NCBI GenBank assembly: GCA_008704415.1
Contig: VXIS01000423.1
Coordinates: forward strand, 1-34,421
From: Sphaerosporella brunnea
Taxonomy: Eukaryota; Ascomycota; Pezizomycetes; Pezizales; Pyronemataceae
Direction: 5' to 3'
DNA length: 34,421 nt
The stretch's first letter is position 1. Each line of letters opens with the position of its first letter. The notes under the pieces are model-generated. The model was not told the origin of the DNA and did no database searches. It was given only the letters and a program-made list of their open reading frames with translations. Below are positions 26,420 to 34,421 of this stretch, piece by piece. The translations under genes were made by a program, and so were the position numbers.

Positions 26420-29122
26420 ATGTGTTGCATCCCATGGTCACAGATCTGGACGTGCTGCTGCCACCGTCGGAGCATCACAAAAACGACGGCGATCGTCAAG
26501 ACTCGCGAAGGAGGCAGCAGCAGTGGACGTCGCAACGCGAGAGTGCGCATCGTTGGCGACTCTGCAGCTGGCGGGGGAACCACAACAAGTGCGAGGAAAC
26601 GTCGTCATCACCGCAGCTCGAGCACCGAGAAAAGGAGCCGCAGCCGGGGCGCAGAAGAGTCGCGGCGCTCGAGTCATCGCCACAGAATTCAAACCACAGA
26701 GGAGGCGATCGAGGCTGCCGAACGCAGGAAGCGACGGAGCAGCGGCACTAATTTATACGATGGCCGGGCGGCTGCAGAACGGGCGTTGAGCGGGATCACC
26801 GCTTCAACCGATTCGCGCACCAGGCGCGCAAAGCATGGAGGAGGAGGAGGAGGAGGAGGAGGAGGAGGAGGAAGAGAAAACAGCTCACGCCGGCGCAGCA
26901 ACGGGAATGCGCATGCGTACCACGATGACAGCGGGTACAGAACAGAGGACAAGCGGCCGGTTTCCCGCAGGCGAAGGGATACCGAGAATGCTGTTGTCTC
27001 AGCGACCGGTTTGGCTTACACCAACGGTCACGGTCACGTGCACTCGCTGGAGGGGAAGGGCATTCTGCGGAGGTCGGACCAGCGCAGCAAAAGCGACGAT
27101 GCAAGTGCTATCAGGGCCAATGTCGTCAACATGCTGGATCATGATCCATACTACAGTGAAGCCGCCAGGCCCCATCGCAAGCACAGGCACTCCGATTCAG
27201 GGAGTCATGCGCGGCGGCTTGGGACGGAGGGCCTGGGTGAAGTTCGCGGGCATATCGTGAACATGTTGGATCATGATCCCAGCTATATCCCGGAGAGGCG
27301 CACCGAAAAGAAACACCGGAGATCTGATTCTGGCGGCGAGATTCACGGGTACACCGTTAACATGCTAGACCACGACTCGGACCCGGACAATCGTCGTGCA
27401 TCCATGCCTCGCGCTAAATCCCACAAGACCAAGGCCACCTCTCGCACCGCCGCTCAGATCGCCGCCGAAGCAACGCGAACCAGCGGAGACGTCCTGCGAC
27501 ACAAATCGACGAGAAAGAAGCCGATCAGACCGGAAGACGGTGGGGACTCTAGTCTCGCGCCCCGGCCGCGATACTGACATGGTGCGCTGCGTGCAGTGGA
27601 CATGAGCTACCGTGATCCAGACGCCGACACCGACGATGACGATGAGTCTAGAGTGGAGGCATCATCTGATGTTACCTACGCCGATGGTTCGCAGAAGCCT
27701 CAGCGTTCAGCCTCGCGAAGAAAGCGGAGACGTGTATCAGCCGCCAAAGGAAAAACAATTCGCTCTGAATCCAACCCGGAGACATCTTCCCGTTCCAAAA
27801 CCGGTGAAGATGTCCTGGTCCGAAGACGGAGTACAAAAACCGCCACAGAAAAAAAATCGAAACGAAAACAAAAGGAAAAACGCTCAGTGACAGCCATCGA
27901 GACCGAAAACCTACTGCCCCAGACGGCATCAACCGCGCAGGCCGCCGAGACCGAAAACATCCCACTTCAACCGGAAGCGATTGAGCATCAAGCCCAGACT
28001 GTGGAATTGACCCGGCAACAGGCGCAGGCCGCCGACCCTCGATCGGGTCTAGAATTTTCCTTAGCCAACATCAAACAACTAGCCGCCGAGGGCCTGAAGA
28101 AGCCCACCACTTTGCAGCGCGGCAGCGCTTATGTCCAGAACCTGAAGCCAGCCTTCACCTACAACGAAGAAGGCACGCTCCCAAAAACCGAGGACGAACA
28201 CTACATGTTAATAACCACCCACATAACGCAGCAAGGACTGCAATACCTAATCCCGTCCTCTCATCCTCGTCCTCACGAGATCTCAAGATCTGCAGCCTTA
28301 AATGCCTCGACCATCTGCCACAATCTTCACGTCTCCCGCTACGCAACGCCAGATCTTACAAAGCTCGGCCTCTACGACCTGGTGATCTTCTGCGATGATA
28401 GCTTGAGCATGGGACACCAAAAACGCTTCGACAAGCTAAAAACCGTCGTGCGCAGGATCGCACGCATCGGAAGCGCCTACAACCCCGCGGGGATCACGAT
28501 CCGCTTCATGAACGCCACCAACGACGGCGGCTTCAACGGGATCATCACGGAGGAGCAAGTCGAGACGTGTCTCGACCAAGTGCACCTCAGGCGTGGAACA
28601 CCCCTCGGCACCAAGCTGTTCCAGAAAGTCGTCCAGCCGCTGATCGTACAGAAGGCACGAAGCTGGGAATTGACAAAACCCGTGGTAGTCAGCGTTGTCA
28701 CCGATGGCATGCCGTCCGAGGAAGATAAAGATACGCTCAAACACACTATCCTCGCGACTAAAAACGAATTGTTGAAACTGTCTACGCCGAATGGTGGTAA
28801 TTACGGCCCTTCTGGTAAAGCACTTGCCCCCCCCCCTCTCCTCAGCCGCGAATACTAATTCCCCCTCCCCCCAGCCGTCGTCTTTCAAATCGCCCGCGTC
28901 GGCACTTCACGCTCGGCAGAAAGCTTTGTGAAAAGCCTAGAGGACGACCCGGATATCAATGACCTCGTGTTCTGTACCGATGAATCGCTGGACTGGGCTC
29001 TAGATAAAGCCGGCGATCAATTCAATACTTGGGTAAGTGATAGCATACCCCGCCACGGAGTTTAGTTTGATGCTTATTCGTTGTAGTTGACGCAGGTGCT
29101 GGCGGCGAGTATCAAGAGATAA
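26420..29122 (+). CDS. VWA-domain protein with Cys-rich N-terminus and NMLDHD repeats, four exons
   Basis: Exons 26420-27539, 27597-28814, 28875-29032 and 29087-29122, with introns of 57, 60 and 54 bases (donors GTGGGG, GTAAAG, GTAAGT; branch-like CTGAC and CTAAT). Phases agree and give 843 residues. MCCIPW..WTCCCHRR at the start has five cysteines in 14 residues next to basics, as in palmitoylated membrane anchors. Residues 20-370 are basic and disordered, with 12 glycines (140-151) and three NMLDHD motifs (237, 281, 314) each followed by a basic SDSG-type segment. Exon 2 continues with an acidic then basic stretch. The VWA domain spans about 635-835: MIDAS residues D640-x-S642-x-S644, T708 and D743 (TDG) are intact, so metal binding is expected. 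It has no signal peptide, so it is probably cytosolic and membrane-tethered through lipids. Function is unknown. Confidence 0.93.
26837..26872 (+). repeat. GGA microsatellite encoding polyglycine
   Basis: Twelve GGA codons in exon 1 of the VWA gene; likely length-polymorphic. Confidence 0.95.
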
Positions 29123-29349
29123 TGCAGCGGATTGAAAGGGCTGGCGGGTGCCGCGGGGCGGGGGAGCGGGGCAGGACAAGGCGGATCCGGGACTTTGGGA
29201 CCTTGTAAGAAGCGGTCAGGCGTTTTGGGAACTTTTGGGGGCTGTTTTTTTGAAGGTAATTTTGGGACAGAGCGGGGTGTGCTTGGAGTTTCAACGGCGT
29301 AAGTGAGGAATTGGTGTTCATGTTGCTTTTTTGGAGTCTCGCTGGACAT
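29074..29349 (-). CDS. Possible 91-residue Pro/Lys-rich protein overlapping the VWA gene 3' end
   Basis: The ATG at 29347-29349 opens MSSETPKKQHEHQFLTYAVE, then a PKVPKTPDRFLQGPKVPDPP-type segment rich in Pro and Lys, and ends with a short hydrophobic run (LHYLLILAAST). It is antisense to the last exon and intron of the VWA gene. The TP/SP-rich composition is protein-like and not a simple mirror of the sense codons, since most of it lies outside the VWA exons. No family is recognised. Confidence 0.33.
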   Translation of the reverse strand: MSSETPKKQHEHQFLTYAVETPSTPRSVPKLPSKKQPPKVPKTPDRFLQGPKVPDPPCPAPLPRPAAPASPFNPLHYLLILAASTCVNYNE

Positions 29350-29754
29350 GAGATTACGGTTACGATTATTATTATTATTATTTTGGAGGGGGTGGGAGGG
29401 GGGATGCTCTCGTAAACCAGTCGCACTTAGGTGCAACAAAAAGTCTGCAGCTGGTGCACGAGATCAGGGGGGTTTATGTACGGAACGGCTTTACGATCAA
29501 TCAACGCACGATGGCTACAACATGTATTGGACGCCGCTGGGGGGCGAACATTTCTGCCGGGCTTTTCAATAATTATGATGGGGTTTTAACACCGTTCCCT
29601 AACGGAAAGTTATATTTACCGCCGTGTTGGCAGGATTTTGGGGGGGGGGGGGGGAATAATAAAAGACAGGGCAGAGCTACATACCTATATATAGTTAGTT
29701 ATACCGGGGATTTTGGGGGGGGGCTATTGATAAGTGGGAGAAACACGGCCCCGA

Positions 29755-29785
<31 letters not shown>

Positions 29786-30399
29786 CTCGGAACAGCGCTT
29801 CATGGGATATGACTCGTCCTGTCTTGGGACGATAGTTTGCTTTCTAGGAGGGAGCCTGCCTGCAGGATACACGTCGTTGGGGATAGGAATCATAGGACAC
29901 CGATAGACAGCACTCCTGTCCCCGGCTTGTTCGGCGGTGCTGCTTCGCGGCTGCGCGGGCGGCTATGGTGGTGGCAGATCGCGGCCGCTGGCTGGCCCGG
30001 CTGGATGGGTAGGCCGTTCGGCCTCGTGGGCGATCCCTCGTGCCTTGCTCGTTCAAGAGGGGTCAGTCAAGCCACGGGTGCATCATCGCCAGGCCGGCCA
30101 CGGGAAATGTTGCCTCGGGTGACACTGGCGGCTATGCGTCTGCCGGCGGTCGGGTGTTTCTTTGTCGAAGGATGCACCTAGTGGGCGAGTCGAGTCTGGG
30201 CATCGGCGTCGAGCACCGGAAAAGCGGAGCCCCCCCCCCCCCCACCACGGCCCAGCCCAGGTTTAGATACGCCATAGCAAAGCAAAGACAGACCGGAGGG
30301 TCACAGAGGCGAGAACCCAGGCACGGCTGTCGACGGCACTGCGAGCCAAAGGGATATTTCCGACGCAGAAAGAAAGCCGACCCGGCAGCCTTCAAATGC
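29350..30399. other. Repeat-rich intergenic DNA
   Basis: Contains an ATT microsatellite at 29367-29382, a G-run of about 14 at 29640-29653, a shorter G-run near 29716, a GT microsatellite at 29758-29784 and a C-run of about 15 at 30230-30243. The last 300 bases may be decayed upstream LINE sequence, but no motif is secure. Confidence 0.5.
29758..29784. repeat. GT dinucleotide microsatellite
   Basis: About 12-13 GT units. Confidence 0.95.
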
Positions 30400-30937
30400 C
30401 GAAAAACCCCTGGCGTCGCGCTTCTTCCAGCTCAGGCTGGGGAAGGCGCCTCTTTTTTGGCGCCATACTTGCACAAAACCGGACGCCGGGAGGACGATAG
30501 ATGCTGGTTTTGCGCGAAGAAACCGGTCCAGACGAGGGATCGCCTGCTTAGATCCTGCGCACGATGGAAGAAGGAGCAGGCGATACTTTGGAAAGCAACG
30601 GCTGAAGCTACGAAGGAGAGTGATGAACCGACGAGAAGAAAGACCAACACGTCGGTCAAGGTCCTGTTGTCAGACGAACGATGTACAGAAGCAGTGTTGG
30701 AGTTTCTAAGCAACACACAAGTCGGAACGTGGCCAGACCGGGCCTGATAATGCTCTAAGACATGTAATTCCTTTTTACGAATTTCCTTGGTGCGCATATT
30801 CACATGATGCTTTTCCTTTGTCCTTTCCTTAAGAGCTTCAGCCCCAGAGTAGGACTCGAGCCTAGGGGCGGCATGTAGCTTTCTCTATATGTCATGGCCG
30901 CAAGCGGCCGAATACATTATGATTAAAACAAACAAAC
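30400..30937 (+). mobile_element. Tad-like non-LTR retrotransposon (LINE) 3' fragment
   Basis: An open stretch (about 30415-30747) ends with the signature tail of fungal LINE ORF2: QAGEGASFLAPYLHK (the degraded GHG...YLHR block), DDRCWFCAKKPVQTRDRLL (C..C zinc-knuckle-like block, normally followed by H...C, here L...C), WKKEQAILWK, VKVLLSDER and AVLEFLSNTQVGTW, then a TGA. A 3' untranslated part follows with GGCCGCAAGCGGCC, a perfect inverted repeat at 30897-30910, and ends in an A-rich tail (AAAACAAACAAACAA). RT and endonuclease are absent, as expected of a 5'-truncated insertion, and mutated motif residues show it is old. Confidence 0.65.
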
Positions 30938-30940
30938 AAT

Positions 30941-33394
30941 GCGGGGCAAAGACCCACGCATTGAAACTCTGTCTGCCAATTAGGCTGCCCTGTAGAGAAT
31001 ATCGGCCAGTATGCCGGCAGACTAATCTGTATGCCTACAGCATTATCTTCTGGGCAGGATGAAACATATGATGTAGTTTGCACGGCACACCCCAGATTTT
31101 CCTCTCAATTTGGGCAAAACCCTTGCCAGCTTTTTCCTTTTAGAAACTAATTAATTTCTCATCAGCTCGAGTTGTCCCGTGCCTTCTCTCTACGTGGTGG
31201 GGCTACCTGTGTCGCTTAGTTATCGACCTGCGGCTTTGGTTGTGGAGAATGTCATTGTACGCCCAGCTTTTTCCCTCTACGTGGTGATGCACACACCCGG
31301 TCCGGCATCCCATACTTCTCATCCACTCGGCCACGGTACTTCTGATATACTACTGCGTTAACGGGGAATTGTTTTTTTATAGCTAGGGGACGTTACATAT
31401 GATTATGGATGCACCAGCTCCCTACTTTCTACAACTTCGCTTTCTTTGGCCTCTGGATTGGAAAGGTGATCATGCGATAACGGTCTGAGGTTTGCGAGTG
31501 AGAGTTTGTGGAAGCGTTCGTGTCGATTCGGAGCTAGTCTTGTCAAAATATTTGGTCAGAGGTGCTGTTTTGTTAGTGTGTGCTAAGCATGTCGGGGGGT
31601 AATCGGGAGACGTGAAACTTTGAGCGCCTCTACCACGTACACGGGGTGTCGGGAGTTGCAAATTTCAGTCAAGAATGTAGTTCGTGCTTGGTGGATCGAC
31701 TTTGGATTTCGAGGGTGGGGAGAGGAACACAGCTTTTGTCTGGGAAAGCGACGACTTCGGAGATTTGCAGCTTGGGTACATTCACGGTAGAGCGCATGTG
31801 GCTTGTTGCCGCTTGTCGATTATGTCAGGCATACGTTGCTTAGGTGTTTACCACAGCTCTACAGTACACACCCCCCTGGGGGATGCCGGGCGGACGCCAC
31901 TACAACACAATTACGTATTATGCATAAGACGTCCATATAGAAAAATGCCTAGTGACAACGCATTTGATCTCGTCCAAGACCGCGTCCAGTGTGGTATGCA
32001 TCAAACTCGTGTGAGATTCTGACACTGACGGCTGTCACTCTTGGACGATGGAAATAGTCATCCCTACTAGTCGCTTACGTTGTCAGCTCTCCATGCCTGT
32101 GGACCGTTCACTAGCAGTCGTTGGTTGCGACGCTGATTCCCGTCGCTCTAGATGAGGTAATAAGCACGTCTTTTTTCAATTCTTGGTGAGTGTATTAGTC
32201 TAGTATCAGCAAAAAGGCGAGCACAAACCGTCACCTGTTGTCACACGAACTGGACTACTAAAGAGCGATCAAAACCGACTATAATCCGGCCTGCCTCTTC
32301 CATCATCAGCAGGGCCCCCACACCGTGCTTTAACCCATGTACGAAACCCGCGACCACAAGTAACGACAGCGACGGACGTACGGACGTACGACGCTACGCG
32401 TACGCGTACGTACGACCAAAGTACGAAGTACGGGAGTACGATCGCAAGTACGAACGGCCAGCCCTCTTACCAAGTACGGCAATAACGGGCCGGCCCTGCA
32501 CACGACTTTCATAGATAATTCTTTGCGAATCCACAGCGAGTTCCCCTCCAATAATCTTTGCGATCCAGCGATTCCTGTTCGCCCCTCTCGATGTTGCGCG
32601 GGCGGCGCGCGGCGGCGGAGGGCGGTTGCGGCGTGCGGCCACGTTTTTTGTTTGTCCTCGGTTTCAAGTTGGCGTGCGCACAGGTTGGCAAGCGATATGG
32701 TGCAGGAAGCGTATTTGAGTCGCGTGCGTTATATAACAGATGCTGTTGTTGTTTTTCGTTTTTTTTTCCGGCTTAAAGCTTTATGGTAGATTGACATCGA
32801 TTGGAGAAGCCTATGAATAATGATGATGAGCTTAAATTGTACTACAACGCACCTACTTGGGCTCATTACCTCGCTTCCCCGCCCGATCACCTCCCAACAC
32901 AAAAAGCTTCCATTGATGAGCTTGATCCACCTTCATAACTGTTCAGTGTGCCGGGATCGTAAACCTAGCTCAAATAGTGATACTGTCTGAATCCTACTCT
33001 GGCGGCAGAGGCGTGCTAGCTGCTGAAGAGGCCTGCTGCTCAAACACTCCACGGAAGAGGCTGGGAGCTAGACTGAGAGGCTAGGGCTTGGCTAGCTGCA
33101 AAGGCCAACCACAAACGTGCTTACTGCTGCTTGCAAGGCCCACACTGGTAGCTGTTATTTAGATCCATCCAACATCCACGAATCTCTACTAACACTACCT
33201 ACCGCATGAACTCTACTACCCGACTAACTACCGCTACACCTGCATCCTAACCGCAGGCGAACGCTACCCAGAGGCTTTGTCAATCGCGCCAGCCGGCCGA
33301 GCTGCCCAATTGCGGCATGGGATATCCTTCGAAAGGTCTGTCTGGGCGGCACGCGGGTTGGGCTCTCTGTTTTTTCTTCGGCTAATGGCTGGCT
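30941..33394. other. Gene-poor DNA, no secure gene
   Basis: Short ORFs such as 31684-32022 (plus) and 32394-32642 (minus) show no motif. A T-run lies near 31370-31377. The GTAC cluster at 32378-32477 is the only strong pattern. Repeated TGATGAGCTT occurs near 32823 and 32913. Confidence 0.5.
32378..32477. repeat. Cluster of ten GTAC palindromes
   Basis: GTAC, mostly as GTACG, occurs at 32378, 32386, 32400, 32406, 32410, 32421, 32428, 32436, 32448 and 32474: ten times in 100 bases, with irregular spacing. About 0.4 would be expected by chance. Confidence 0.9.
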
Positions 33395-33780
33395 TTGTGG
33401 TCACCTGAAGTTAAATTTCGTGGGTGGATATACTATATTTCTACTTTTCCAGATTTAAATTTAATGATAATGCTGATTTTACCACAGTTAAATTGGTGTG
33501 GCCAGTCCTCTAAAACATGGCCTCTCTCTTTCCTATTGTTCCTCCTGTGCTTCTTCTTCCCTACTAATCCTTGGCCAGGATTACTCTATGGCCCGCAGTT
33601 TAAAAATTCTTTTACATTCATTGGCCTTTTCCTTTCTTTACTAATTAATTATAAAAGTTGGATTGGCCCAATCAATGCCAATTAGGCCAATGGGCCTTAA
33701 TATGGGCCGAATGGGGAGAGGGACAAAACGAGTGTTCTTACTGAGATCCCATTGAATGACTTAGTTAAGCTCGGTATCAA
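33395..33780. other. AT-rich island
   Basis: Composition shifts to clearly AT-rich (ATTTAAATTTAATGATAATG is typical) against GC-rich flanks. It ends near a palindrome-like block of GGCCCAAT/ATTGGCC (33665-33710) and a run that translates as TEIPLNDLVKLGINLIAP (33737-33790). No gene is supported. This may be an old transposon aged by C-to-T mutation. Confidence 0.45.
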
Positions 33781-33796
33781 CCTCATTGCACCAAGG

Positions 33797-34060
33797 GGGG
33801 GGAGGAGGAGAAAGGGGGAACAAAGAAATTGACAAAGGAAATAGGGGATCTAATTAAGACCGGAAAACAGAGGAATGAAAAACAAAATGACAAAACAAAG
33901 AATAACCATAAAAAAAAAGCAACAAATAAACAAAAAACCTCTTGAAAAGAACACACACCGGACAAAAAAGACCACGGATCCGCTTTTGAAATGACAACCC
34001 ACAAAAACCAAAAACCCAGAAAAAAAAATTGACACAACCTCTTGGACCGGACAGAACCGA
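33797..34060. other. Purine/A-rich stretch
   Basis: A G-run and A-rich plus strand with many AAAACAAA-type words; open minus-strand frames here are Phe-rich artefacts of T-runs. Confidence 0.5.
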
Positions 34061-34126
34061 CAAAGGCTTCATCCTAGCTTCTGTTTCATCTAGTGAAGGC
34101 TCATTCTAGTTCTCTCTCTGCTGTTC

Positions 34127-34160
34127 TGCTAGTTTTCTGCTAGTTCTCTGCTAGTTCTTT
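34127..34160. repeat. Degenerate CTGCTAGTT tandem repeat
   Basis: Three near-consecutive CTGCTAGTT units within a longer T/C-rich region (34090-34250) that repeats CTAGTTCT several times. Confidence 0.7.
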
Positions 34161-34289
34161 TCGTGCTGCGCCAAACAATCTTTCCGTGTTTCTGTTCTGG
34201 TTCTTTCTAGTTCTCTTTCTCTCTGTTCTTTGTCTTGCTGTTCGCTGCGCTGCAGCCGCTTGGCGGAAGGGCAACAATGCGGTACTAAC

Positions 34290-34421
34290 TACTGTGGAAG
34301 GGCCGGTGACCTGGAGTTGAGTGGATGTGGCCACCCGCGAGGTCAGAAGAGACGGAGGGGCGGAACGGATGAAATCGTACGGTCGATCTAATGTCCTGTT
34401 GTCTGATGAAACGCTGGGTAA
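34290..34421 (+). mobile_element. Second Tad-like LINE fragment at the window edge
   Basis: The last bases read YGRSNVLLSDETLG in one frame, matching SVKVLLSDERCTEA of the LINE tail at about 30655-30690, and the DNA core GTCCTGTTGTC is identical in both places. The reading frame has an upstream stop near 34320, so the copy is decayed. It continues beyond the window. Confidence 0.4.

Overview
The window looks like nuclear DNA of a filamentous ascomycete (Pezizomycotina). The evidence is protein genes split by short introns of 48-76 bases with GT..AG ends, a clear Srs2-type DNA helicase, small secreted cysteine-rich and repeat proteins with signal peptides, and decayed copies of hAT, Ty3/gypsy and Tad-like LINE elements. 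There are no bacterial operons, ribosome binding sites or CRISPR arrays. Genus and species cannot be read from the sequence. Gene density is low (about eight well-supported genes in 34 kb), and intergenic DNA is rich in long G/C homopolymers, A/T homopolymers and microsatellites.

Layout, left to right. A low-complexity basic protein (15-482, minus) and a one-helix membrane microprotein (1790-2083, plus) precede a four-exon hAT-transposase-derived gene (2243-4107, minus) whose catalytic motifs are degenerate. Next come a compact 108-residue protein (4766-5092, minus), a doubtful 74-residue ORF, and a three-exon Pro/Ser-rich coiled-coil protein (6399-7364, minus). From 7.5 to 14.4 kb I find no secure gene. 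This stretch holds a tRNA-like hairpin, a non-autonomous hAT element with inverted ends and an imperfect 8-bp target duplication (12036-12878), and a frameshifted coding-like relic (13550-14425).

At 14615-15241 lies a secreted protein built from two repeat types: five alanine/proline decapeptides, then paired 14-residue units around DYGVVR. At 16529-16930 (minus) is a six-cysteine secreted protein with five tandem 16-bp repeats carrying ACGTCA just upstream of its TATA box. A possible spliced Cys-rich gene (17587-18288, minus) sits against a gypsy reverse-transcriptase relic (18354-18606). Then come a multi-span membrane protein (19193-19705, minus) and the two-exon SRS2 helicase gene (20327-23530, minus). 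After a gene-poor gap there is a four-exon gene for a probably lipidated VWA-domain protein (26420-29122, plus). The right end holds two Tad-like LINE 3' fragments (30400-30937 and the window edge), a GTAC cluster and an AT-rich island.

The genes do not form an evident pathway or biosynthetic cluster. SRS2 is a DNA repair gene, the VWA protein is probably membrane-tethered, and the two secreted proteins face the cell exterior. The most interesting material is the DYGVVR repeat protein, the promoter repeat array of the six-Cys protein, and the apparently domesticated hAT gene. All exon models were built by hand from reading frame, splice sites and family patterns, and have not been tested against RNA or databases.
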